64,000 nt of DNA from NCBI RefSeq assembly GCF_016924755.1, contig NZ_JAFFJX010000008.1, forward strand, positions 124,001-188,000, given 5' to 3'. Positions 18,218 to 26,934 of this stretch are shown here, piece by piece; the first letter of the stretch is position 1; each line of letters starts with the position of its first letter. A program made the translations under genes and the position numbers. A model generated the notes under the pieces. It was not told where the DNA came from. It saw only the letters and a program-made list of their open reading frames with translations, and searched no databases. The stretch is from Longitalea arenae (GTDB lineage Bacteria; Bacteroidota; Bacteroidia; Chitinophagales; Chitinophagaceae).

Positions 18218-18514
18218 ATGAAACACCATCAATCCCCTTACGTTAACAAGAGGAAGAAATGCATCGAGTTTCACATCCAGAATGCCTGTGCAAACAGGAT
18301 CTCACTTGCAGGAGATTTTAATAACTGGGCACATGACCAGTTAACATTACGTCCAACCAAGAATGGTTTTTGGAAAATAGAAATACCCATGTTACCCAGG
18401 GGTAAGTACCACTACAAATTCTTCATCGACGAGCGGATGTGGGCTGAGGATATAGAGAACCAGTTTCGAGAACCCGATGGTGTTACGGGTTGGAACAGTG
18501 TGCTGGAAGTGTGA
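18218..18514 (+). CDS. Small CBM48/glycogen-binding-like protein
   Basis: 98 residues from the ATG at 18218, chosen because a strong AGGAAGGAGGG lies just upstream, one of the few clear Shine-Dalgarno sites here. The sequence is a single early-set beta-sandwich: ISLAGDFNNWAHDQLTLRP, then WKIEIPMLPRGKYHYKFFID and a terminal WNSVLEV, the pattern of isoamylase N-terminal/AMPK glycogen-binding domains. No catalytic domain is attached. It may bind glycogen or another glucan, or serve as a regulatory subunit. Confidence 0.8.
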   Translation: MKHHQSPYVNKRKKCIEFHIQNACANRISLAGDFNNWAHDQLTLRPTKNGFWKIEIPMLPRGKYHYKFFIDERMWAEDIENQFREPDGVTGWNSVLEV

Positions 18515-18623
18515 TCGAAAGTGAATAGTGTTGAATGGTGTAATAAAAACAATGTGCTTCATTCCGTACGTCCTGGTGTAACCGGGAGGAAAGCTTTGTG
18601 AGGCATGCAGCGTTTATAAGGAT

Positions 18624-18667
18624 AAGATGAGTTATTCGAATCGGTTGAATAACTCATCTTATTTTTT
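18624..18667. terminator. Terminator between CBM48 and SDR genes
   Basis: AAGATGAGTTATTC, a 9-base loop, GAATAACTCATCTT, then ATTTTTT. A 14-bp perfect stem between convergent genes. Confidence 0.85.
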
Positions 18668-19358
18668 ATGCATTATTGTAAACCTTATACACCGGTTCCC
18701 GCAAGATATTTCCATTGTCTGAACAAATGAATGCAAGCACCTCGGCGATCTGCGCTGGTTTTACCCAATTGTCGAAATTGGCTTTGGGCATACTTTCCCG
18801 GTTGGGGGGCGTATCGATGGTGCTGGGCGCTATCACCGATACCGTTACATTTTTCCCTTTGGCTTCTTTATTTAAAATATCAGCCAGGGAAAAGAGCAGG
18901 GATTTACTCAGGGCATAGGCAATTTTGTTAGTGCCTTCTTCTGGCTGCAGACCAGGGCGGGCGCCGGTAAATACCAGCCGGCCATATCCGTTGTGCATCA
19001 TATGCTGAAATAAAGGCCGGGCAATATGGTAGGCTGTTTCAAAATTCAGGGAGAACATTTTTCTCAATTGAGTGGTGTCAGTGGTTTCAATGCCGCCCAT
19101 TTCAAAACCCCCGGCCAATAATACGCCACAATCAATATTGCCATACAAACTGGCTGCTTCCTTCACAAATATTGCGCTTTCCGATTCATTGCTTAAGTCG
19201 ATACCGTGCAGCTCAAATTGCGGATGCCTGTCGGCAAAACCCAGATGGCTACCTGAATGATCAACCGCAATGACTTTATAATCCTGCTCCAGAAATTTTT
19301 TAACTACAGCAGTGCCCAGGTTGCCGTTAGCGCCAGTTATAATAATGGTTTTAGGCAT
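18666..19358 (-). CDS. Short-chain dehydrogenase/reductase
   Basis: 230 residues with the Rossmann motif TGANGNLG (8-15), NAG-like loop LLAGGFEMGG and the catalytic pair Y148/K152 (IAYALSKS). The catalytic Ser strand reads LVFTGARPG, so the usual Ser is not obvious and Thr131 may stand in. The tail ends LREPVYKVYNNA, in the manner of SDRs with SGxxxY-like closure. Substrate unknown. A possible -7 box (CAAAGATA on the plus strand, 19383-19390) lies upstream, beside the ilvE terminator. Confidence 0.85.
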   Translation of the reverse strand: MPKTIIITGANGNLGTAVVKKFLEQDYKVIAVDHSGSHLGFADRHPQFELHGIDLSNESESAIFVKEAASLYGNIDCGVLLAGGFEMGGIETTDTTQLRKMFSLNFETAYHIARPLFQHMMHNGYGRLVFTGARPGLQPEEGTNKIAYALSKSLLFSLADILNKEAKGKNVTVSVIAPSTIDTPPNRESMPKANFDNWVKPAQIAEVLAFICSDNGNILREPVYKVYNNA

Positions 19359-19397
19359 AGATAAAATTTATAGGTTGTTTTTCAAAGATAGGTATTG

Positions 19398-19437
19398 TAT
19401 AAAAAGAAAAGTGCCATCCGCCTTCGGCGGATGGCAC
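19398..19437 (-). terminator. Terminator after ilvE
   Basis: GTGCCATCCGCC, a three-base loop, GGCGGATGGCAC at 19411-19437. Read on the minus strand it is followed by TTTTCTTTTT. Confidence 0.88.
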
Positions 19438-19467
19438 CATAAAGATCTTATTACAACAAACTATGAC

Positions 19468-20532
19468 CTAGAACAGAAAATTCCAGCCATGTTTATCTTC
19501 ATCCTGGCCTTTGCGAATAGCTTCCATTTTGTTCTTCAGTTGGAACATGATGGCATTGTCGTTAATAGTTGGCAGGTGATGATCAATTCCATTGATGTGA
19601 ATGGTAGCAATAGGCGCTACAATGGCTGCCGTACCGGCGCCAAATGCTTCCGTTATGGTATTATGCCTGAATGCATTTTCCAGTTCTGCCACGCTTACCG
19701 GTTTTGCTTCGTGGGGAATGCCCAGGTCTGCAGCGAGGGTAAGTAAAGAATCGCGGGTTACGCCTGCCAGAATAGAATCGCTGGTAGGTGGTGTAACCAG
19801 TACGCCATCAATAACGAACATCGCATTCATCATTCCGGATTCTTCAATGTATTTATTTTCGCGGGCATCCGTCCACAAGACCTGGTCGTAACCGGCTTCT
19901 TTGGCTTTTTGTGTGGGATAGAAAGCGCCGCCATAGTTACCGGCACATTTGGCTGAACCGGTACCACCTTTGGCTGCTCTTGTATAATTGGTCTCTACCT
20001 TTACTTTCAGTGGTTGAGAGAATGCGGGACCTACCGGACCTGTAAAAATGATAAAGCAATATTCATCAGAGATCTTTACGCCAAATTTGGCTTCGCTGGC
20101 AAACATGAGCGGACGAATATATAATGAAGAACCCGCTTGTGTCGGGATCCAATCTTTATCTACTTCAACCAGGCGGCGTAAGCCATCAACAAAAACTTCT
20201 TCAGGCACCCCTGGCATACACATGCGGCCCAGCGAGCGCAGCATTCTTTCATAATGTTTATGTATACGGAACAGGTTAATACGGCCATCATCCAGCTTAA
20301 AGGCTTTCAGGCCTTCAAACACCGATTGTCCGTAATGTAATGCCAGGGTGGTTGGGCTTATTGTAATATCGCCAAAAGGGATGATCCGGGGCGCCTGCCA
20401 TTGGCCCTGGGCATAATTGCAAATAAGCATGTGATCTGATACATATGTGCCAAAACCAAGCTTGTTAAAATCCACTTCAGGTAACCTCGATTTGGTAGTG
20501 TGCTGAACTGATATTTCATCGGTAAGTTCCAT
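19468..20532 (-). CDS. ilvE: Branched-chain amino acid aminotransferase
   Basis: 354 residues, the length of the large class IV (BCAT-II type) enzymes. The PLP lysine is K195 in GGTGSAKCAGNYGG. Other family marks are HYGQSVFEGLKAFK, RPLMFASEAKFGV, EESGMMNAMFVI and ITEAFGAGTAAIVAP. It moves amino groups between glutamate and the keto acids of Leu, Ile and Val, in the cytoplasm. It is transcribed alone on the minus strand, with a strong terminator after it; no other ilv or leu gene is in the window. Confidence 0.95.
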   Translation of the reverse strand: MELTDEISVQHTTKSRLPEVDFNKLGFGTYVSDHMLICNYAQGQWQAPRIIPFGDITISPTTLALHYGQSVFEGLKAFKLDDGRINLFRIHKHYERMLRSLGRMCMPGVPEEVFVDGLRRLVEVDKDWIPTQAGSSLYIRPLMFASEAKFGVKISDEYCFIIFTGPVGPAFSQPLKVKVETNYTRAAKGGTGSAKCAGNYGGAFYPTQKAKEAGYDQVLWTDARENKYIEESGMMNAMFVIDGVLVTPPTSDSILAGVTRDSLLTLAADLGIPHEAKPVSVAELENAFRHNTITEAFGAGTAAIVAPIATIHINGIDHHLPTINDNAIMFQLKNKMEAIRKGQDEDKHGWNFLF

Positions 20533-20692
20533 ATACTGATAATTTTTTGGTGCTACAAGTCATTCAGGTGTAAAGATAACCCATAAAAAACAATAGGCAA
20601 TTGGCAATGGACAATGGCTCCGGGCGGTTCGGCATTCGGCCAAAAGAAAGCCCTGAAACTGTTAACCGGGAACTGGTAACCGGCGACGGTGA

Positions 20693-22162
20693 CTAAGAAC
20701 TTTGAGTTAATTCATTGCCTATCCTGACTATTTCATTTACAAGCAATTCAAAGTCAACGAACCGGCTGCGGTGGTTGGTAATGGCAGCCCTGATGGCGTA
20801 CCGGCCGTTGAGCACTGTATAGGAAGGCGCTGCAATGCCCTGCTCGTGTAATCGCATCAGTATTTCGCGGTTCAGGGCATTTAATTCTTTATCCGTACAA
20901 TGGCCCGGGTCATAGCGGAAGCATACGATATTCAGCGGAACCGGCGCCATTAATTCCAGCCCGGGCCTTAATTGTATCAGTTCAGCCAGGTACTGCGCCT
21001 GCTGCAGGTTCTGCCTGATGAGCGCCCGGTAGCTTTCCAACCCATGGTGTTTTAATGACATCCAGATTTTCAGGGCTTTGAATCCCCGCGACAGTTCCAT
21101 GCCGTAATTATTCAAACTGTCGGGCCCTGCCGATAACCCGCGTTCATGCAGGGTCAAATAATTTACGGCCGAAGCAAAGGCTTCCCGGTGCAGCTGCGGA
21201 TCGCGGATGAGCACACAGGCCGCTTCATAGTTTACATACATCCATTTGTGAAAGTCGAATGAGAGACTATCGGCCAGTTCCAATCCTTTCAGGCGATCGG
21301 CAAATTCAGGCAGCAGCCTGGGAATTGCGCCAAAAGCGCCATCCACATGCAGCCAGAGTTTCTCTTTCCTCGCAATGGCGGCCAACTCGTCGAGCGGGTC
21401 AATAGCGCCGGTATTTACGGTGCCTGCATTTCCCACTATACAGAAAGGAATATAACCTGCCGCCCTATCTTCTATGAGCATACGCTTCAGTATATCGATC
21501 CGGATGCGATAATTCTCGTCGACCGGTACCTTGCGAAAATGATCACTGCCTATGCCGATCACTTCTACACCCTTCAGCACGCAATTATGCGTTTCTGATG
21601 AACCATAGATGGTAAGCGGACCCCGCACTGCCTGTAATCCTTTGGTTTTTATTTCGCGGTTGGCAAAATGCCGGGCGACTACCAGGGCAGTGATATTGGC
21701 AAGGCTGGCGCCACTTAACAACAGGCCGCTGGCGGTGGCGGGAAATCCCATGATCTCTTTCGACCAGTTGATGACCTGCTTTTCAACGTGCATCGGCATA
21801 TTGTCGCCAATACTAACATTTGCATTCATACCCGATGCCAGCATATCCGCCAGCATGCCGAAAGGCGTACCGCCGCCTTGTACCCAGGCCCAGAACCGTG
21901 GGTGAATATTATTGGTGTTATAGGGAAGTACGTTTGAAAAGAAATCCTTATACACGGCTGCAGCGTCCTGTGGCATTTCGGGCAGCGCTTCTTCTGTACT
22001 GGCAATGGCCGCTGTTGGGGGCTTTGTATATACCGCACGTTGCCTCACTGTTTCCAGGTAATGGAACAGGTCGTCGAGCATGCGATGACCCAGCTCATTT
22101 AAGGCCGACCAGTCCTGCGGGTCGAGTGTTTTTTCTTCCGTTAATAATGCGTCTTTTTTCAT
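20693..22162 (-). CDS. PLP-dependent group II decarboxylase (aromatic amino acid type)
   Basis: 489 residues from ATG 22162 (MKKDALLTEEKTLDPQ); the frame extends 66 codons further upstream, but that part is not protein-like. The PLP lysine is K306 in SFDFHKWMYV; LHVDGAFGA holds the Asp that contacts the ring, and SSETHNCVLKG the stacking His. The N terminus HPRFWAWVQGGGTPFGML is typical of DOPA/tryptophan decarboxylase relatives. It would decarboxylate an aromatic or related L-amino acid; the exact substrate cannot be read here. The call to the superfamily is firm. Confidence 0.88.
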   Translation of the reverse strand: MKKDALLTEEKTLDPQDWSALNELGHRMLDDLFHYLETVRQRAVYTKPPTAAIASTEEALPEMPQDAAAVYKDFFSNVLPYNTNNIHPRFWAWVQGGGTPFGMLADMLASGMNANVSIGDNMPMHVEKQVINWSKEIMGFPATASGLLLSGASLANITALVVARHFANREIKTKGLQAVRGPLTIYGSSETHNCVLKGVEVIGIGSDHFRKVPVDENYRIRIDILKRMLIEDRAAGYIPFCIVGNAGTVNTGAIDPLDELAAIARKEKLWLHVDGAFGAIPRLLPEFADRLKGLELADSLSFDFHKWMYVNYEAACVLIRDPQLHREAFASAVNYLTLHERGLSAGPDSLNNYGMELSRGFKALKIWMSLKHHGLESYRALIRQNLQQAQYLAELIQLRPGLELMAPVPLNIVCFRYDPGHCTDKELNALNREILMRLHEQGIAAPSYTVLNGRYAIRAAITNHRSRFVDFELLVNEIVRIGNELTQSS

Positions 22163-22329
22163 AACTACTTTTAGCGGTATAAAGTTGAGCGGGTGTACGG
22201 CGCTGAACAACCCGTTTCCTGCTTTCTTACAAATTTGCAGACAAAAGCGCTTATAAAACAGATGCAGATTTGGGTAAATTGGCTGTATCAGATGCGCGCT
22301 GATAGCAAGTGGGTGGGGTATTAAACTGA

Positions 22330-22361
22330 AATGCCTGTAACTGCTAACTGTTACAGGCATT
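22330..22361 (-). terminator. Hairpin downstream of the acyl-CoA ligase
   Basis: AATGCCTGTAAC, 8 bases, GTTACAGGCATT: a perfect 12-bp stem about 50 bases after the ligase stop. The tail on the minus strand (CAGTTTAATACC) is poor in T, so termination may be partial. Confidence 0.6.
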
Positions 22362-22409
22362 CAGATAAGGTGGCCGGTGTTAATTTATAGTCTTGTTATT
22401 TCTTAAGCA

Positions 22410-24191
22410 CTAAGCATAGATCTTTTCAATGGAATCCCGGTATTTTTCCAGCACCACCTTTCGCTTCAGGCTTAATTTGGGAGTCATTTCACCGGTTTCA
22501 ATGCTCCATTCCTGCGGTAACAGTTCAAATTTTTTTATTTGCTCGACGTGGTTGAAGTATTTGTTGTAGCTGTCTACCAGTTCAGTGAACAGTTCAATTA
22601 CTTTCGGATGTTTGATCAATTGCTCATTAGCCATTTCTGCGATCCCTTGTTTGCGGGCCCAGTCTTTTAATGCCGGAAAAGCGGGAATGATCAGTGCGCC
22701 CACAAATTTCCGTTCGGCACCAACTACCATGATCTGTTCTATATAGATAGATTCCTTCAGCTTATTTTCTATAGGCAGTGGTGCTACATATTTACCGCCA
22801 CTGGTTTTGAACAATTCTTTTTTGCGATCAGTGATCTTGAGGAATTTGTTTTCAACCATCATACCGATATCGCCTGTATGGTACCATTCGCCGCTCATGG
22901 TTTCCTCGGTAAGATCGGGCCTTTTGTAATAACCCATCATAACATTGGGGCCCTTACACAGGATTTCACCGTCTTCTGCAATTTTCACTTCTACATTATC
23001 TATCAGGGGACCTACCGTTCCAAAATGCCGGTTAAACACTTCAAATCGGTTCACACTGATCACGGGCGAGGTTTCTGTTAATCCATAGCCTTCGAGCACC
23101 GGTATTTGTGCTGCCGTAAAAATCCGTATTAAACGTACCTGCGCGGCGGCACCACCACTTACAATACATTTCAGGTTATTGCCCAGCGCTTCGCGCCATT
23201 TGCTAAAAATGAGCTTGTTCGCCAGCGCTAATTGCATATTATAGCTAAAGCTCATGGACTTGTTGATCTCATAGCGGGTAGCCAGGTCATGCGCCCAATA
23301 GAATAACTTTCTTTTCAGACCCGTCAGTTCTGCGCCTTTCGCCATGATCTTGTCATACACTTTTTCGAGCAGGCGCGGAACGGTGGTGAAAATATCAGGT
23401 TTTACTTCTTTCAGGTTATCCCCGATGGTCTCCATGCCTTCGGCATAGTAAATGGCTATTCCGCGATACAGGTAAAAGTAGGTGATCATGCGCTCGAAAA
23501 TATGATTCAGGGGCAGGAAACTCAATGCACGCATATTCGGAAAATCGGGCAAACAGGCGTAGCAGGCCATTACGTTGCTCAGAATGTTCCGGTGCGACAG
23601 CATAACGCCTTTGGGTGTACCGGTTGTGCCGGAAGTATAAATGATCGTTGCCAGATCTTCATATTTGATCCTTGCTGCGATCGTTTGAACATTTTTAATG
23701 GCTTCATCGGTCGAGAGGGCCACTACTTCCTTCCAGTGACGGGCATTGGCCACGTGTTCGAAGGTGTATATTTCCTGCAGGGAAGGTACGCGGTCTTTTA
23801 TGCTTAGTACTTTGTGAAATAATTCTTCGTCGTTTACAAACACAATTTTTACCTGGGCGTCTTTAAGCACAAATTCCAGGTCCTGTACGTTAATGGTGGG
23901 ATAAACGGGCGTGAGAATGGCGCCAATGCGTTGTACCGCCAGGTCGAGTATTACCCATTCAGGGCGGTTTTTGCTTAAAATGGCGATCTTGTCGCGTTTT
24001 TCGGCGCTCATATCCCCGCAGCTAATACCAATGTTCAGTAAACCGGCGCTCAGTTTATCTACGGTGCTGGCAACTTCTTCTGTACTGTACATTTTCCATT
24101 TACCATTTTCCTTGGCAGCCAGCATATCGGGCAGCGGCTTCCCTTTTAAATGGTATTGCAGGCAATCGAATAATCGTTTGGGTTCGGTCAT
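22410..24191 (-). CDS. Long-chain fatty acid-CoA ligase
   Basis: 593 residues of the AMP-forming ANL superfamily. The ATP loop is IIYTSGTTGTPKGVMLSH; the A5 motif GYGLTETSP, the A7-type WYHTGDIG and the hinge ITDRKKELFKTSGGKYVAP are all present. The long form with LNHIFERM and a C-terminal lysine region (KRKVVLEKYRDSIEKIY) matches the FAA1/FadD15 type found in many Bacteroidota. It activates fatty acids to acyl-CoA for breakdown or lipid synthesis. Single gene on the minus strand. Confidence 0.92.
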   Translation of the reverse strand: MTEPKRLFDCLQYHLKGKPLPDMLAAKENGKWKMYSTEEVASTVDKLSAGLLNIGISCGDMSAEKRDKIAILSKNRPEWVILDLAVQRIGAILTPVYPTINVQDLEFVLKDAQVKIVFVNDEELFHKVLSIKDRVPSLQEIYTFEHVANARHWKEVVALSTDEAIKNVQTIAARIKYEDLATIIYTSGTTGTPKGVMLSHRNILSNVMACYACLPDFPNMRALSFLPLNHIFERMITYFYLYRGIAIYYAEGMETIGDNLKEVKPDIFTTVPRLLEKVYDKIMAKGAELTGLKRKLFYWAHDLATRYEINKSMSFSYNMQLALANKLIFSKWREALGNNLKCIVSGGAAAQVRLIRIFTAAQIPVLEGYGLTETSPVISVNRFEVFNRHFGTVGPLIDNVEVKIAEDGEILCKGPNVMMGYYKRPDLTEETMSGEWYHTGDIGMMVENKFLKITDRKKELFKTSGGKYVAPLPIENKLKESIYIEQIMVVGAERKFVGALIIPAFPALKDWARKQGIAEMANEQLIKHPKVIELFTELVDSYNKYFNHVEQIKKFELLPQEWSIETGEMTPKLSLKRKVVLEKYRDSIEKIYA

Positions 24192-24270
24192 AGACGTTGT
24201 TTTAAAAAGGGCCTTGTAACTGGTGCAAACCTGGTCCCTTAAAACTTAATTGAATTTAACGAATCTGCGC

Positions 24271-24304
24271 AAATAAAAAAAGCCCTGACGATGCGGTCAG
24301 GGCT
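24271..24304 (-). terminator. Terminator after the TPR gene
   Basis: AGCCCTGAC, 6 bases, GTCAGGGCT, followed on the minus strand by TTTTTTTATTTG. A near copy of the stem occurs at 45475-45498. Confidence 0.88.
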
Positions 24305-24310
24305 AAGTGG

Positions 24311-25336
24311 TTATTTTACTGTTTGATAATACTGTCCCGCCGGTAGTTTAAATACGCGGTTGTGCTGAAAGTAGTCAAACTTATTGTATTCTTCCTGGTG
24401 GGTCTTGGTCCAGTTTTCATACGCCGGCAGATTACTGGCGGTGCCGAAGATCCATTGGTTATAGGCGTCGAACATGCCTGCCTTTAAAAGTTGCTGATGA
24501 TATTCGTATAGGCGGAAGGGAAATTTGCTGGCGTACTTCGAGAACCAGTCGAGAACGAATTTGGTGCGAACGGCCGATAAAGTTTCGGGTGTAACGCCGC
24601 TTGAACCTATAAAGGAGGATTGTGTTTTCATGCCATCGAGGAAGGCTTTCACAAACTCATTTTTTGTATCCTGGTCTTTGTACAGGTTGGCTTCGGTGAA
24701 TAACTTCTTATAACCATCCAGTAGAATATTCTTGATCTCTGCCGTGCGTTTGGAATAGCTTTCCAGGTTTACAAAGATCTCCCCATAGATCAGTGCCCAC
24801 ACTTTATCGGGGGTAAAGTAATAGTATTTGGCGGCGTTATAATAGTTGCCTGAATAGCTGGGATCCGTTTCTATGCCTTTTTCCCATAATTTGATGGCAC
24901 CGGAGTAATCTTTTTTACTCCACATCATTTCGCCATATTCGTTGTACAGGGTGCCGCTATTCGGGAATTTTTTCAGGGCGGCCTTGTACATTTTTTCACA
25001 ATCCTTTACTTCTTCGATGGCTTTGTACAGCATGCCCAGTACCTGGTAACTTTGTACATCGGCATCGGTACGTTCGGGGAATTTCTTTGCTACTTCCAGC
25101 CCATGCGCATAGTCGCGGTTCAGGTAATAGGCAAAAGCCAGGTCTTTCTGCAATTCCAGGTTATCGGCATTGTTTTGCAATGCCCGGTTCAATACCAGGA
25201 CGGCATTGGAGTAATCTCCCTGTTTGATATAAGATTTGGCCGTTTCCTGCACGGTTTTCAGATCAGCAGGCTCCTGCTGGGCCTGCATCGTATGTACGGC
25301 AAACAAAAGGCCTGCAACTGGTAAAAGATATTTCAT
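24311..25336 (-). CDS. Exported TPR-repeat protein
   Basis: 341 residues from ATG 25336, with a signal peptide (MKYLLPVAGLLFAVHTMQAQ) that decides the start over an upstream in-frame ATG. TPR-like helices follow: YIKQGDYSNAVLVLNRALQN, LAFAYYLNRDYAHGLEVA, LGMLYKAIEEVKDCEKMY, NEYGEMMWSKKDYSGAIKLW. The C-terminal third (from about 220) is a separate alpha-helical region ending VFKLPAGQYYQTVK. It likely acts in the periplasm or at the outer membrane as a scaffold. No specific function can be given. Confidence 0.8.
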   Translation of the reverse strand: MKYLLPVAGLLFAVHTMQAQQEPADLKTVQETAKSYIKQGDYSNAVLVLNRALQNNADNLELQKDLAFAYYLNRDYAHGLEVAKKFPERTDADVQSYQVLGMLYKAIEEVKDCEKMYKAALKKFPNSGTLYNEYGEMMWSKKDYSGAIKLWEKGIETDPSYSGNYYNAAKYYYFTPDKVWALIYGEIFVNLESYSKRTAEIKNILLDGYKKLFTEANLYKDQDTKNEFVKAFLDGMKTQSSFIGSSGVTPETLSAVRTKFVLDWFSKYASKFPFRLYEYHQQLLKAGMFDAYNQWIFGTASNLPAYENWTKTHQEEYNKFDYFQHNRVFKLPAGQYYQTVK

Positions 25337-25461
25337 ACAGTTCAAAGATAAGGGTTGTAAGGGCTTGATAAAGTTAAAAATGGGGGTAAAGTTCACCGGT
25401 TTGAAAAAGTAAAATAATAGGGGGCTGGGATTTAAAACGGGGAGCAGGGGCTATAAAAACG

Positions 25462-25511
25462 GAAAGCCGGCAGGCATTACTATTTTTTAGCAACTGCCCT
25501 TCCGGCTTTCT
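25462..25511 (-). terminator. Probable terminator after the DUF1015 gene
   Basis: GAAAGCCGG and CCGGCTTTC bracket an interior of about 30 bases; on the minus strand the stem is followed by CGTTTTTATAG. It ends the serC-DUF1015 transcript. Confidence 0.65.
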
Positions 25512-25593
25512 ATCTAAGGCCTGCGGCCTTGGCCCTCTTAACCAGTCAATTGGTCAACTGATTTCCAGGGATACCCGTATAAGGAGCTCACCA

Positions 25594-26826
25594 TTAACTA
25601 TAGATCAGGTGCGTCAACAATCCATCGCGCAGCTTGGGTTCGAACCAGGTGCTCTTGGGCGGCATTACATTACCGCTGTCGGCTATATCGAACAGCTGTT
25701 GAATGGTAACGGGGTGCAGGCTAAAGGCCACAGCCATTTCACCACTGTTCACTCTTTTTTCGAGTTCACCCAACCCACGGATACCACCTACGAAATCGAT
25801 GCGTTTGTCGGTACGCTGGTCCTTAATGCCTAAAACCGGATCCAATACCAGGTTCGACAAAATGGTTACATCCAGTACACCGATGGGATCATTGGTCCAG
25901 CTTCCTTCGCGGGCGGTTAAGGTGAACCATTGTCCTTTCAGGTACATGCCAAACTGATGCAGGCTGGCGGGAGCAACAGGAGCGGAGGCTCTTTCAATAG
26001 TAAAGGACGCAGCTAATTTATCAAGGAAATCGGCTTCAGAAAGTCCGTTCAGGTCTTTCACCACACGGTTATAATCCATGATGTATAACTGGTTCGAAGG
26101 GAACAGCGTAGTTAAAAAATGGTCTGCTTCTTCTTTTGCCTGGCTGCCCAGCGCCTTTCTTACTTTGGCGGCAGAAGCGGCACGGTGGTGACCGTCGGCA
26201 ATATAGGTTTGCGGGATCTTCGTTTTAAACAGGTGGGTGATAGTTGCTATGACGGTATCGTCGGTGATCACCCAAATAGTATGACTGATATTATCATCAG
26301 CCACAAAATCGTACACGGGGCTATGGGTGTCTTTCCATTGTTCAATAAGGGCGTCTATTTCTTCATTGTTACGGTAAGCCAGGAATACATTCCCGGTTTG
26401 AGCGCCGGTAGTAGCAATATGGTTTATACGGTCCTGCTCTTTTTCAGGACGGGTGAACTCGTGTTTTTTGATGATATCATGCTCATAATCATCTACCGAG
26501 CTTGCCGCCACAAGCCCGGTTTGGCTGCGGCCGTTCATAATAAGCTGGTAAATGTAATAACAAGCCTTGTCTTCCCGGAACAAAATACTGCGTTGCATAA
26601 AAGCCGAAATGTTCTCTTTCGCCTTATCATACACAGGCTGACTATGTATATCCATATCGTCGGGCAGATCGATCTCCGACTTGGTGATATGCAGGAACGA
26701 ATATGGATTACCTACTGCTTCTTCACGCGCTTCTTTTGAATTCAGCACATCGTAAGGGCGGGAGGCAACCTGCCTGGCCAGTTCGGGACGCGGCCGCAGG
26801 GCTTTGAAAGGAGAAATATTAGCCAT
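25594..26826 (-). CDS. DUF1015 family protein next to serC
   Basis: 410 residues starting MANISPFKALRPRPELARQV; the N-terminal PFKALRP...VASRPYDVL and YSFLHITKSEIDLP are hallmarks of DUF1015. A DGHHRAASA motif stands near residue 217. DGHHR-like motifs also occur in the ParB/sulfiredoxin superfamily, which includes free-serine kinases. In many Bacteroidota this gene sits with serC and serA; here it follows serC by 108 bp and serA is absent. The biochemical role is not established. A possible promoter of its own (26848-26878, TTATTTTG with TTTA 19 bases upstream on the minus strand) lies between. Confidence 0.85.
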   Translation of the reverse strand: MANISPFKALRPRPELARQVASRPYDVLNSKEAREEAVGNPYSFLHITKSEIDLPDDMDIHSQPVYDKAKENISAFMQRSILFREDKACYYIYQLIMNGRSQTGLVAASSVDDYEHDIIKKHEFTRPEKEQDRINHIATTGAQTGNVFLAYRNNEEIDALIEQWKDTHSPVYDFVADDNISHTIWVITDDTVIATITHLFKTKIPQTYIADGHHRAASAAKVRKALGSQAKEEADHFLTTLFPSNQLYIMDYNRVVKDLNGLSEADFLDKLAASFTIERASAPVAPASLHQFGMYLKGQWFTLTAREGSWTNDPIGVLDVTILSNLVLDPVLGIKDQRTDKRIDFVGGIRGLGELEKRVNSGEMAVAFSLHPVTIQQLFDIADSGNVMPPKSTWFEPKLRDGLLTHLIYS

Positions 26827-26934
26827 TGTACTATTTAGTTAAGTGGGCAAAATAAAAAGGCTTTGCCATGAGTTTAAAAAATCATTTCAGTTAAGGGTTT
26901 GCGGTAGCCAAAGCTTCCGTCTTGCCTTTGGAAG

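Noticed and set aside
22163-22360. Upstream extension of the decarboxylase
   Set aside because: The 66 extra codons do not resemble the family N terminus, while the ATG at 22162 does.
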